Origin: Peribacillus sp. ACCC06369
Lineage (GTDB): Bacteria; Bacillota; Bacilli; Bacillales; DSM-1321
DNA length: 64,000 bases
NCBI RefSeq assembly: GCF_030348945.1
Contig: NZ_JAUCEN010000002.1
Coordinates: forward strand, 2,480,001-2,544,000
Reading direction: 5' to 3'
How positions within the stretch are numbered: the first letter of the stretch is position 1; every line of letters begins with the position of its first letter. A program made the position numbers and the translations under genes. The notes below the pieces were generated by a model. The model saw only the letters and a list, made by a program, of their open reading frames with translations, did not search any database and was not told where the DNA came from. Shown here in pieces: positions 8,393-16,188 of this stretch.

Positions 8393-9040
8393 TTAACCTG
8401 CTGTAACCGTTTGTTCTTTGATCATTTGTTGCATTTTGGCAGCAGCAGCTTTTTTATCAGCTTGTCCAGTAATCCCGCCGCCTACAATGACAAGGTCCGG
8501 ATTTACTTTTATGACTTCTGAAAGTGTTTCTAATTTAATGCCGCCTGCGATGGCCGTTTTAGCATTTTTAACCACACTTTTGATGGTTTGTAGATCTTCA
8601 AAAGAATTTTTTCCGACTGCTTGAAGATCGTAGCCCGTGTGAACACAAATATAATCCACGCCCATAGTATCCACTTCTTTAGCACGTCCAGCAAGGTCTT
8701 TTACCGCAATCATATCGACAAGGACTTTTTTACCCTGTTTTTTCGCTTCTTCTACAGCACCTTTAATCGACATATCTTCAGCCGTTCCAAGAATAGTGAT
8801 GATATCAGCACCTGCTTCTGAAGCTTTCATCACTTCATATCCAGCAGCATCCATAATTTTCAGGTCTGCTAATACTTTTAAGTTAGGGAATGCTTCTTTT
8901 ACTGCCTTTACTGCATGGAGACCTTCGTTGATCACAACCGGTGTTCCGATTTCTACGATATCAATATGCTCCTCTACTTCTTTTACCAATTCGATTGCTT
9001 CTGGAATGTTGACTAAATCTAATGCTAATTGTAATTCCAT
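8393..9040 (-). CDS. hxlA: 3-hexulose-6-phosphate synthase
   Basis: A 215-residue TIM-barrel protein of the orotidine-phosphate-decarboxylase superfamily. It condenses formaldehyde with ribulose 5-phosphate. Family markers are LALDLVNIPEA at the start, VVEIGTP-like DIVEIGTPVV, VLADLKIMDAAGYEV (Asp-Lys-Asp metal and phosphate site), VDYICVHTGYD and IVGGGITG (phosphate grip). It is the first gene of the operon with hxlB and faces away from hxlR. In B. subtilis this operon is induced by formaldehyde and serves detoxification; the same role is likely here. Confidence 0.95.
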   Translation of the reverse strand: MELQLALDLVNIPEAIELVKEVEEHIDIVEIGTPVVINEGLHAVKAVKEAFPNLKVLADLKIMDAAGYEVMKASEAGADIITILGTAEDMSIKGAVEEAKKQGKKVLVDMIAVKDLAGRAKEVDTMGVDYICVHTGYDLQAVGKNSFEDLQTIKSVVKNAKTAIAGGIKLETLSEVIKVNPDLVIVGGGITGQADKKAAAAKMQQMIKEQTVTAG

Positions 9041-9143
9041 CTATGTTTCACTCCTCATAATTTTTTAAGTTTGTTGCACAGTAGTAATTATGCCCATTAC
9101 TCACTTTCATTTCTCCTGGCAACCGTAACCTTGTTAATAATGG

Positions 9144-9219
9144 TACAGTGTTAGTATAATGTGTATATTAAAAGTGTGAAAGTACGCACTTTATTGTTAC
9201 ATAGTGTTAAAAAGTATAC
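9144..9219. promoter_or_regulatory. hxlA/hxlR intergenic control region with candidate HxlR sites
   Basis: Two related 22-base stretches in the same orientation (9144-9165 and 9198-9219) share TACA(-)AGTGTTA and a TATA-rich tail. Between them is an imperfect palindrome AAAGTGTG/CGCACTTT (9171-9192). B. subtilis HxlR binds two direct repeats upstream of hxlA, so these are candidates. TATACT hexamers occur on both strands. Confidence 0.45.
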
Positions 9220-9243
9220 TATATAGAAGTGGAGGTGAAACAA

Positions 9244-9609
9244 ATGTCACGTATGCAGGAAAAAATGTTTAACTGTGAAAAAGAATTAACGCTTTATGTT
9301 ATTGGCGGTAAATGGAAAATGCTGATTTTGTGGCATTTAGGAAAAGAGGGAACGAAGCGATTTGGTGAGCTGAAGGCTCTTATGCCGGGCATTACCCAAC
9401 GAATGCTTGTTAACCAATTACGCGAGCTAGAAGAAGACCTCATTGTTGAACGAAAAGTCTATCCTGTTGTTCCGCCAAAAGTAGAATATTCATTGACCGA
9501 ACAAGGAAAAAGCTTAATGCCAATACTCGATTCCATGTATGAATGGGGTAAAAACTATATGGAGAATGTGATGGATACTCCTGCCAATAAAAGTGCACCT
9601 ATTAAATAG
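9244..9609 (+). CDS. hxlR: HxlR-family winged-helix regulator
   Basis: A 121-residue MarR-like HTH_HxlR protein. It shows the Cys near the N-terminus ([18 protein letters not shown]), the recognition part [20 protein letters not shown], the wing [14 protein letters not shown] and a C-terminal dimer helix. B. subtilis HxlR activates hxlAB in response to formaldehyde, and the N-terminal Cys is the proposed sensor. A GTG at 9229 extends the frame, but it overlaps the ribosome binding site GGAGGTG; the ATG at 9244 fits better. Divergent position next to hxlA strongly supports the assignment. Confidence 0.9.
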   Translation: MSRMQEKMFNCEKELTLYVIGGKWKMLILWHLGKEGTKRFGELKALMPGITQRMLVNQLRELEEDLIVERKVYPVVPPKVEYSLTEQGKSLMPILDSMYEWGKNYMENVMDTPANKSAPIK

Positions 9610-9637
9610 CAATCATTCTAAAAAGAGGGGATTAAAA

Positions 9638-9680
9638 ACCACAAGTAGACTTTTAATAAGTCAAGACTTGTGGTCTTTTT
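9638..9680 (+). terminator. Terminator of hxlR
   Basis: ACCACAAGT (9638-9646) pairs with ACTTGTGGT (9666-9674) and is followed by TCTTTTT. Confidence 0.85.
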
Positions 9681-9830
9681 ATTTGCAATGATCCAGTTCA
9701 TAAAGGAAATAAAGGAGTACATTCTGGAAAAAAGGTAAATAATATTCCTGTGTTGTAAAGGATTTTAGCTGAACTGTTTTATAGTAAGGAATCAAGAATA
9801 ATACATATTTTCAGGTGAGATGATGAAAAA

Positions 9831-10007
9831 ATGCCATTAACAGTAAAGGAATTTGGTGTGGGAGAAGCAGAATTTGAAAAACACCTGAACCAGATGGCAG
9901 GAGCTTTTGAGGATCCTTGTACTCCGTCCAATCCACGAGAAGTATCGGTGGAGGATATGAAAAAAATCTATATTGCGGCTTACAACGGAGATAAAATCAA
10001 CTTCTAA
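9831..10007 (+). pseudogene. C-terminal remnant of an iron-containing alcohol dehydrogenase
   Basis: A 58-codon ORF whose whole length resembles the last part of type III Fe-dependent alcohol dehydrogenases: AFEDPCTPSNPREVSVEDM followed by KKIYIAAYNGD. Full members are about 390 residues, so more than 80 percent is missing, including the His/Asp iron ligands. It has its own ATG but no good ribosome binding site. NAD-dependent methanol and formaldehyde-related dehydrogenases belong to this family, so a former link with the adjacent formaldehyde genes is possible but speculative. Confidence 0.65.
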
Positions 10008-10081
10008 TGAAGATAATCAGAACATGGTACGAAAATGAATATTTTTACTTCTGTTCTATGATTTTAAGGAGGTTAATGAAC

Positions 10082-10590
10082 ATGAGCAAAAAAATCGCTA
10101 CGCTTATAACAAACCTATTTGAAGATGTGGAGTACACTGAACCAGTACAAGCCTTTAAAGAAGCTGGTCATGAAGTTATCACGATTGACAAACAATCAGG
10201 TAACGAAGTAGTAAAAAAGGCACAACCGTAAAAATTGATAAATCCATTGATGAAGTTCATCCTGCAGACTTTGATGCGTTGCTTATCCCTGGTGGATTCT
10301 CTCCCGATTTATTGCGTGAAGACGATCGTTTTGGTGAATTTGCAAAAGCATTTATCCAAGATGGAAAACCTGTTTTTGCCATTTGTCATGGACCACAAGT
10401 GTTAATCGATACACACCTTTTAAAGGGTGTCGACATCACTGGCTATAAATCCATTCGCAACGATTTGAAAAATGCTGGTGCAAATTTTAAAGACGAAGAA
10501 GTTGTCATCAGCAAAAATATTGTAACAAGTCGAGAACCAAAAGATATTCCAGCATTTAATCGTGAATCACTTAAACTTTTAGCTAAATAA
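10082..10590 (+). pseudogene. DJ-1/PfpI-family protein (YfkM/YraA-like) with one-base frameshift
   Basis: A type-1 glutamine-amidotransferase-like protein of the DJ-1/PfpI family split in two frames. The first half starts after AAGGAGG at 10066-10072 and reads KIATLITNLFEDVEYTEP to GNEVVKK. In another frame it continues GTTVKIDKSIDEVH and then DFDALLIPGGFSPDLLR, AICHGPQ with the nucleophile Cys, and VTSREPKDIPAFN. The break lies in an A6 run at 10213-10218; adding one A restores a continuous protein of about 170 residues, the normal length. In B. subtilis relatives are general-stress proteins and deglycase-like. Real mutation or base-call error cannot be told apart here. Confidence 0.85.
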
Positions 10591-10686
10591 TGCTGATGTA
10601 AAAACGTAAATATTTCTAACTTGCGGATTCATTAATCAGGATCCACAAGTTGGTTAAACAAACGTATGAATAAAGGAGGAATTGCG

Positions 10687-11403
10687 TTGTCATTAAAAGG
10701 AAAACGAGTGGTTGTTTTAGGAGGTACATCTGGTATTGGTTTAGCCGCTGCTAAGGCGTTTATCGATGAATCCGCTCAAGTTATTATTGCTAGCCGTTCT
10801 GCTTCAAAATTATCTGACGCAAAAGTGAAGCTTGGTGGTAACGTAGAGGGCTATGAAATCGACTTTCGCAGCGAGGAAAAGGTTGCAGACTTTTTCAAGA
10901 AGGTTGGGAAATTTGATCACCTGGTGGTTACAGCAGGTGAAGGCGTTATGGGTCACTTTAGCGAACTGCCTGTTGCAACCGTAAGAGAGGCTTTTGATAG
11001 TAAGTTCTGGGGGCAGTATATTTCGGTTCGCGCTGCTCTTCCATACTTGAATAATGAAAGTTCTATTACATTAACTTCTGGTGTATATGGTGTGCGTCCT
11101 CCTCAAGGTACAACGACTCTAGCTTCCATTAATTCAGCAATCGATGGATTAGTACGAGGACTTTCAGTAGACCTGGCACCCATCAGAGTAAACGTGGTAT
11201 CACCTGGTATCGTTGACACTCCTCTTTACGGCGGAATGCCAGAAGATCAAAGACAAGATATGTACCATGGGATTGCTAAGCAATTACCTGTCGGACGTGT
11301 TGCTCAACCTAAAGATATTGCTGAAACCTATGTTTACCTAGTGAAAAATGGGTTTACAACTGGCACATCGGTTCTTATCGATGGAGGAGCTCATCTGATC
11401 TAA
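10687..11403 (+). CDS. SDR-family oxidoreductase lacking the Tyr-Lys catalytic motif
   Basis: A Rossmann protein of 238 residues from TTG 10687, which sits seven bases after AAGGAGG; an upstream in-frame ATG at 10666 overlaps that site and is less likely. It carries VVVLGGTSGIG and VNVVSPGIVDTPLYGG and ends with TSVLIDGGAHLI. Where classical SDRs have YxxxK, this one has TLASINSAIDGLVRGL, so the general acid Tyr and the Lys are gone, although SITLTSGVYG still holds a Ser. A subgroup of SDRs shares this replacement. It may bind NAD(P) without classical catalysis. It follows the broken DJ-1 gene and is ended by a strong terminator. Confidence 0.88.
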   Translation: MSLKGKRVVVLGGTSGIGLAAAKAFIDESAQVIIASRSASKLSDAKVKLGGNVEGYEIDFRSEEKVADFFKKVGKFDHLVVTAGEGVMGHFSELPVATVREAFDSKFWGQYISVRAALPYLNNESSITLTSGVYGVRPPQGTTTLASINSAIDGLVRGLSVDLAPIRVNVVSPGIVDTPLYGGMPEDQRQDMYHGIAKQLPVGRVAQPKDIAETYVYLVKNGFTTGTSVLIDGGAHLI

Positions 11404-11448
11404 TCCATTTGATATCAAAGTCGATTGATAAATTTATTTAGAATAGAT

Positions 11449-11505
11449 GAGGATGACTCAAAGTGTCAGACACTTATAGGCCATCCTCACTTCTTTGTTT
11501 TTTTT
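11449..11505 (+). terminator. Terminator with nested palindrome
   Basis: GAGGATG (11449-11455) pairs with CATCCTC (11482-11488) around a perfect AAGTGTC-A-GACACTT palindrome (11460-11474), followed by a run of T's from 11498. Confidence 0.75.
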
Positions 11506-11654
11506 GCACAGACGGAAGCAGAAATGGCCATATCATGCAACAAAGAAGGATTTTTTTGGTTGCGGAAATTTTAAATATATGCGTAATTATACGAAGAGAC
11601 GTTAACATTCTACTTCTATGATACCCAAATACATAAAAGAAAGGGTCGAGCCTA

Positions 11655-12545
11655 ATGGAAGAAAAGAAAAGAGCGGAAATTAAAAATGCTTTAGCCAAAC
11701 ACGTGGTAACCCTGCCTGACGGCACTTCTTTACCTAGTCTAGGACAAGGAACATGGTACATGGGGGAAAATCCCCAAGTGAGAGACAAAGAAATAAAAGC
11801 CTTGCAGCTCGGCTTAGAATTGGGTATGAAACTTATTGACACTGCTGAAATGTATGGAAATGGAGACTCTGAACGCTTAGTTGGCAAAGCCATTAAAGGG
11901 CGCAGAAATGAAGTCTTTTTAGTCTCAAAAGTGTATCCCCATCATGCAGGTTTAGATAAGATTTCAAAAGCATGTGAAAACAGCTTAAAACGACTAGGAA
12001 CAGACCACTTGGACTTATATCTTCTCCACTGGAGAGGACGTGTTCCTTTAGAGGATACAATTGAAGGAATGGAAAAACTACGTGAAGAAGGGAAAATTTT
12101 AAGATGGGGCGTCTCTAATTTTGACACGATTGATATGGAAGAGCTATGGAACACTAAGCATGGAAAAAATTGTGTGACGAACCAAGTGCTATACCATTTA
12201 GGTTCAAGAGGAATCGACTTCGATCTCTTACCATGGCAGCGTGAACATAACATGCCAATCATGGCCTATAGTCCCCTTGCTCAAGGAGGCTCTTTAAGAA
12301 GACAGCTTTTAAACGATTCAGCTATTCATGATATTGCTGACAAATACAATGTCCAACCATTACAAATCGCTCTTGCTTGGACCATCCGTTCGAATAACGT
12401 CATCTCTATTCCAAAAGCGGTTCAAGATGAACATGTTTTAGCAAATGCTGAAGCAGCAGCAATTGAGTTTACTGAAGAAGATCTCAGTAGAATAGATCAA
12501 GTATTTCCTAAACCTACTAGGAAAATGCCATTGGATATTATTTGA
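11655..12545 (+). CDS. Aldo/keto reductase
   Basis: A 296-residue (alpha/beta)8 NADPH-dependent reductase. The catalytic tetrad is visible: Asp and Tyr in LIDTAEMYGNGDSE (about 56-64), Lys in FLVSKVYP (about 90) and His in DLYLLHWRG (about 120). Cofactor-binding parts are GVSNFD (about 147), VLYHLGSRGID, AYSPLAQGG and SIPKAVQDEH. Such enzymes reduce aldehydes; in this stretch of redox genes a role in detoxifying reactive carbonyls is a fair inference. Its ribosome binding site AAAGGG lies before the ATG at 11655. The gene ends at a bidirectional terminator shared with the resolvase remnant. Confidence 0.92.
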   Translation: MEEKKRAEIKNALAKHVVTLPDGTSLPSLGQGTWYMGENPQVRDKEIKALQLGLELGMKLIDTAEMYGNGDSERLVGKAIKGRRNEVFLVSKVYPHHAGLDKISKACENSLKRLGTDHLDLYLLHWRGRVPLEDTIEGMEKLREEGKILRWGVSNFDTIDMEELWNTKHGKNCVTNQVLYHLGSRGIDFDLLPWQREHNMPIMAYSPLAQGGSLRRQLLNDSAIHDIADKYNVQPLQIALAWTIRSNNVISIPKAVQDEHVLANAEAAAIEFTEEDLSRIDQVFPKPTRKMPLDII

Positions 12546-12602
12546 AAATTCACTTTAAAGAGGGAATATTTTTGGAGTTGCTGACAATCTAATAGGAATT
12601 TC

Positions 12603-12640
12603 AAAAAAACTGTGTAGAATTTATTCCATACAGTTTTTTT
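12603..12640. terminator. Bidirectional terminator after the aldo/keto reductase
   Basis: AAAAAAACTGT and ACAGTTTTTTT (12603-12613, 12630-12640) pair around a short AT-rich loop, with A's before and T's after, so it can act on both strands. Confidence 0.75.
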
Positions 12641-12651
12641 ATCGGGGAAGT

Positions 12652-12742
12652 TTAATACCCTTTTCGAATTATTCCCGCATAACGTAGTAGTGCTAATTGG
12701 ACGGCAAAGCCTAATCGATTGTAGTCCCGCGATGACTCGTGG
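12652..12742 (-). pseudogene. Fragment of a Tn3-family transposase (TnpA, DUF4158 part)
   Basis: In a second minus-strand frame, directly after the resolvase remnant, about 28 codons read SSRDYNRLGFAVQLALLRYAG, the hallmark of the N-terminal DUF4158 region of Tn3-family TnpA, then stop. TnpA is about 1,000 residues, so this is a small scrap. Tn3-type elements of Bacillus carry a resolvase gene next to tnpA, which explains the neighbour. A deletion seems to have joined the resolvase tail to TnpA. Confidence 0.75.
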
Positions 12743-13315
12743 ATAAAAGGTATTTGGCTTTAAATCAAGACGCTTCATTCCTTCTGTCGAAGTAATAAAT
12801 CCAGATTTCCACTCATCATACACCTGAATGAAATCAGCATTGATCTTGTACTTACGTCGCCCGAATTTCACTCCCTTATTCTTTGCTACTTCAATTCCTT
12901 CAGCCTGCCGTTGTCTATTTTTTTTACGTTCTTGCTCAGCGGCATAAGAAAGTAGACTTAAAAATTGGTCCTCCATTAACTTCCCAAGATCACCCATTCC
13001 CCGGAATTTCCGGCTATCAAAAGGCGTCTCATTCTCTAATACCACAATAGCTGGGTTTAACTTTCGAGTAATATACTTCCACTCTCGAATAATACCATCA
13101 TAATCCCGACCTAATCGATCTAGTGCATCAAGGTATATCAAATCCCCTTCGCGAATGATTAGGAGCATCGCCTGATACTGCGGACGATTGAAATCTTTTC
13201 CACTTTGTTTATCAATGAAGATATAACGTTCTTCAATTCTAAGTTCACGAAATTTCTTAAGCTGTCGTTCTGTATTTTGATCCTTAGCTGAATCACGAAC
13301 GTACCCAAATTCCAA
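12737..13315 (-). pseudogene. Tn3-type serine resolvase, degenerate
   Basis: The resolvase catalytic domain is nearly complete: EFGYVRDSAKDQNTERQ (the family has YxRVSS; the first Ser, the nucleophile, is kept while Val became Asp), RYIFIDKQSGKDFNRPQY, DLIYLDALDRLGRD and FLSLLSYAAEQERKKNRQRQ, then a short DNA-binding tail ending near KPNTFY. Beyond this the open frame runs on into unrelated DNA and through a terminator, so the native stop is lost. The frame starts only with TTG and a poor ribosome binding site. I treat it as a relic of the same Tn3-family element as the adjacent TnpA scrap. Confidence 0.75.
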
Positions 13316-13441
13316 AAATAGCCACGCCCTCTAAAATGTTCTTCTTGTCTTTTAACGAAGTGTTTGCGATACCCATCGAGTAAAAACATACGTGAATAGG
13401 CAAGATATATATGCATTTAATATATTGAAGGAGTGTTAATT

Positions 13442-13876
13442 ATGGCTGATATGAAAATAAATGTGAATGCAATTTGGGATGGTGGGGTAACAGGGAATGG
13501 AACCCTTAAAGCGGAGTATCTGGATACAAAAATCGCTATTCCAACATCATTAGGAGGTAGTGGTAACGGAGCAAATCCAAAAGAGGTTCTCGTTGCTTCT
13601 GTAACAACTTGTTATGCAGCAACACTAACATTTGTGCTTGAAAGCAGAAAACTTCCTGTGGAAGAACTTACAGTGAACTCTGAGGCAAGTATATCTGATA
13701 ATGAGTTTAAAATTATCCATTATCCTCACATCGTTTTATCTGCTGGCGCGACAGAAGAACAAATTCAATCTGCACAAAGAGCGACAGAAGCAGCAGATAA
13801 AGGGTGCGATGTCGGAAATATATTGAAAAAAGCAGATGTTAAAATTGAAGTTCAAGGTAAAGTTTCTGTGAAATGA
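13442..13876 (+). CDS. OsmC/Ohr-family thiol peroxidase
   Basis: A 144-residue OsmC-fold protein. The two redox cysteines are visible in ASVTTCYAATLTF (about residue 60) and in the DKGCDVGNIL motif near residue 123. The family reduces organic hydroperoxides using these cysteines. A GTG at 13433 lies within the AAGGAGTG ribosome binding site, so the ATG at 13442 is chosen. It is a single gene divergent from the resolvase remnant and followed by a strong terminator. It fits the cluster of aldehyde and peroxide defence genes here, but which peroxide it meets is unknown. Confidence 0.9.
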   Translation: MADMKINVNAIWDGGVTGNGTLKAEYLDTKIAIPTSLGGSGNGANPKEVLVASVTTCYAATLTFVLESRKLPVEELTVNSEASISDNEFKIIHYPHIVLSAGATEEQIQSAQRATEAADKGCDVGNILKKADVKIEVQGKVSVK

Positions 13877-13968
13877 TATGATTCACCCAAAGATGTAGAA
13901 ATAATCACTTTTTTGTTCAAATTTATCAATCTTCCACAATCGAGGCATTATCTAAAGTATGGAAAAAA

Positions 13969-14008
13969 GCCCAATTTCTCAATTTAATGCTGAGAAATTG
14001 GGCATTTT
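13969..14008 (+). terminator. Terminator of the OsmC gene
   Basis: A perfect 13-base stem GCCCAATTTCTCA (13969-13981) with its complement at 13991-14003, then ATTTTAATATT. Confidence 0.85.
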
Positions 14009-14138
14009 AATATTAGTATTTCCTTAACGTTGTAAATTTGCGTTTTGCTGGTGGTCCCCTTTATAAAAAATAAAAAGGAGCTAGTGTTATGCAGTTACCT
14101 GAAGACTTTAAAAATTTTTTAGGCATAAACCCATCTAC

Positions 14139-14271
14139 TATCCCCATGTGCATCATTCGCATGGCAAAGGATTTACCCATAAGCCCGGATCTTCCTGCAC
14201 CCGCTACAAAAACAATCCCATTAACCAGTTTTTCAGCTTCTTCGTTAGCTATTAAGTCTACTGAACGATAG
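14139..14271 (-). pseudogene. Second hxlB (6-phospho-3-hexuloisomerase) copy, fragment
   Basis: On the minus strand about 44 codons read RSVDLIANEEAEKLVNGI, then VFVAGAGRSGLMGKSFAMR and MMHMGI, nearly the same as residues 15-62 of the intact hxlB at 7828-8385 but lacking five residues between NGI and VFV. There is no start and the rest of the isomerase is missing. It differs enough from the intact copy (for example SGLMG against SGFMA) to be an older duplicate or a separately acquired homologue. A plus-strand ORF over the same bases is only its shadow. Confidence 0.8.
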
Positions 14272-14284
14272 TTTTGTACAGAAA

Positions 14285-14753
14285 GTCAATGCTTTTTGAA
14301 CATTGAATGTCTTCCTGCCCTGTTCCAGCACATAATTTATGTGGAATCTCATCACTTTCCTCTATAAATTCCTGTGCACTTCTACACTTGTTAATCCATT
14401 TTACAATATCATCCTGAGAGGGTTTACTCTTTGACTCAATAAAGACTGCTTCAAAACGTTGTTTACAAGGATCCCAAACGAAGCAACAGAATCCATAGAC
14501 ATTGTATCGTCATCTATAACATCATTTTCATCAGAAGTTTCTTCACCTATCCTTTTAAAGTCTTGATTTTCAAAGCTATATACCAACCCAAACCATTTAA
14601 AAGATGGGCAAAATAATCCTCATCTCTTTGCCACCTGTTCTCAAAGCTAATTTGTGTAGTTCCTTTATAAAGCCGTTTCCTAGCCCTGTCTAAAGCATAA
14701 AATTTGATTTTGGGTATAAAGGAAAATAATATAGAGATATCGCAAATTATCAA
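14285..14753 (-). pseudogene. Degenerate gene of unknown family
   Basis: Three overlapping minus-strand frames appear to continue one another: KIKFYALDRARKRLYKG to NRWQRDEDYFAHLLNGLGW, then FENQDFKRIGEETSDENDV, then YGFCCFVWDPCKQRFEAVF and ESKSKPSQDDIVKWINKC. The sequences look like real protein (amphipathic, few rare residues) but need at least two frameshifts to join. I do not recognise the family. It may be the far end of a gene destroyed together with the hxlB fragment. Confidence 0.45.
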
Positions 14754-14829
14754 TTTCCTTTTGTTCGATTAGTTTATACGCATTCCAAGCAAAATAGATT
14801 TTAATAAGATCAGAAAGGGGCGGGCACCG

Positions 14830-15171
14830 TTGAATCGGGAATCAAATATGATAAATGACGAACAGGCAGTTGAAATTTTCAAGGCTCTGTCAAATCAAAT
14901 AAGAGTAAATATTCTGCAAATGTTGAAAGAACCTGATAATAACTTTTCCCCGCAGGCCCATGTCATCAAAGAAAAAAGCTTTGATGGCGGGGTTTGTGTT
15001 AGTGATATTCGCAGCAAAGTAGGACTATCACAGTCCACTACCTCCCAGTATTTATCTATCCTATTGCAAAGCGGTCTGGTGGAAATGAAACGAATCGGAC
15101 AATGGACTTATTATCGACGCAATGAGGAAACCATTAAACAGTTTGAAAAGTATATAGGCTTAAAAATATAA
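14830..15171 (+). CDS. ArsR-family winged-helix regulator
   Basis: A 113-residue HTH_ArsR protein starting at TTG 14830 after an AAAGGGG site. It has the typical IFKALSNQIRVNILQMLKEP first helices and the recognition helix SDIRSKVGLSQSTTSQYLS, then wing LVEMKRIGQWTYYRR. A CVSDIR segment places one Cys before the DNA-binding helix, and there is a His in QAHVIKEK, but no clear metal site is present, so the signal may be organic. It is 20 bases before the first luciferase-like gene and so is likely its co-transcribed regulator. Confidence 0.88.
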   Translation: MNRESNMINDEQAVEIFKALSNQIRVNILQMLKEPDNNFSPQAHVIKEKSFDGGVCVSDIRSKVGLSQSTTSQYLSILLQSGLVEMKRIGQWTYYRRNEETIKQFEKYIGLKI

Positions 15172-15191
15172 CCTTTTAAGGAGGACCAAGA

Positions 15192-16157
15192 GTGAGTTTT
15201 CAAAATCATCGTGCCTATAACAGCATGTACCAGAAAGACAAAATGACACTCGGATTTATCCTCCCGACTGCCAGGATGTCTAAAAATCCGATTATGGAGA
15301 ATCAGCTGGAGCTTGCCCGTAAAATTGAGGAATATGGCTTTGCTTCATTATGGCTCCGTGATATTACGATGCAGAATTTGAATATTGATGATAACGGCCA
15401 AAAGTTCGATTTATGGATTTATTTGACGTATCTTGCTGCCTATACGAAGCACATTGCGTTAGTGACAGGAAGTGTAGTTCTCCCTTTGCGCCACCCCGTC
15501 AGGGTAGCCAAGGAAGCTGCATCAATCGATCAATTGTTTCCAGGTCGATTGATTATGGGAGTGGCATCAGGGGACAGGGAAAAAGACTTTACAGCTTTAG
15601 GGATATCTAAGCAAGAAAGCGGTCCGTTATTTAAAGAAAATTTCGAAATTCTCGACCGGCTGTTAAAAGAGGATCAGCCGACAATCCACAGCAACGCCGG
15701 GCTGATCGATGGTACAGATATGAGGTTAATCCCAAAGCCTGTATCTCCGATTCCGACCATGGTGACTGGATTTAGCAATCAGTCTATCAATTGGATAGCC
15801 AGGAATGGGGATGGGTGGCTTCAATACCCAAGAAGCATTATTCAACAGGCGCAGCTTATCCAGGATTATCGTGCTTTAACTGAAGTTCATGCTCCAGGAG
15901 ATTTTAAACCCTTCTCTCAAAGCTTGTTCATCAATTTATTGGAAAATCCCGATGAAATGTCTGTACCCATACCCTTAGGCTATTCCGTGGGAAGAAACCG
16001 TTTAGTTGATCTACTTCATCAATTTCAAGCGATTGGTGTCAACCATTTGGCGTTTGTTCTGTATTTTTCCAAGCGCCCTCCAGAGGAAGTAATTCAGGAA
16101 CTTGGAGAATTTGTTTTACCTTACTTTCCAACCCATAAAGGTACAGGCCAGCTTTAA
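15192..16157 (+). CDS. Luciferase-like (LLM class) flavin monooxygenase, first of three
   Basis: A 321-residue TIM-barrel protein of the bacterial luciferase-like family that uses reduced FMN or F420-type flavins. It starts at GTG 15192, eight bases after AAGGAGG. Visible family parts are LELARKIEEYGFASLWLRD, HIALVTGSVVLPLRHPVRVAKEAASI and LFPGRLIMGVASGDREKDF, then FKENFEILDRLL. It is more distant from the two following genes, which are alike. The substrate is unknown. The order ArsR regulator, LLM gene, LLM gene suggests induced breakdown of some small organic compound. Confidence 0.9.
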   Translation: MSFQNHRAYNSMYQKDKMTLGFILPTARMSKNPIMENQLELARKIEEYGFASLWLRDITMQNLNIDDNGQKFDLWIYLTYLAAYTKHIALVTGSVVLPLRHPVRVAKEAASIDQLFPGRLIMGVASGDREKDFTALGISKQESGPLFKENFEILDRLLKEDQPTIHSNAGLIDGTDMRLIPKPVSPIPTMVTGFSNQSINWIARNGDGWLQYPRSIIQQAQLIQDYRALTEVHAPGDFKPFSQSLFINLLENPDEMSVPIPLGYSVGRNRLVDLLHQFQAIGVNHLAFVLYFSKRPPEEVIQELGEFVLPYFPTHKGTGQL

Positions 16158-16188
16158 AAAATTTAATTGTATAAAAGGAGGAAGAATT

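Noticed and set aside
13159..13416. 85-codon minus-strand ORF overlapping the resolvase
   Set aside because: It is in another frame of the resolvase relic and has no recognisable sequence.
14089..14271. 60-codon plus-strand ORF with an ATG after AAAAGGAG
   Set aside because: The opposite strand carries clear hxlB sequence; the plus ORF is its shadow.
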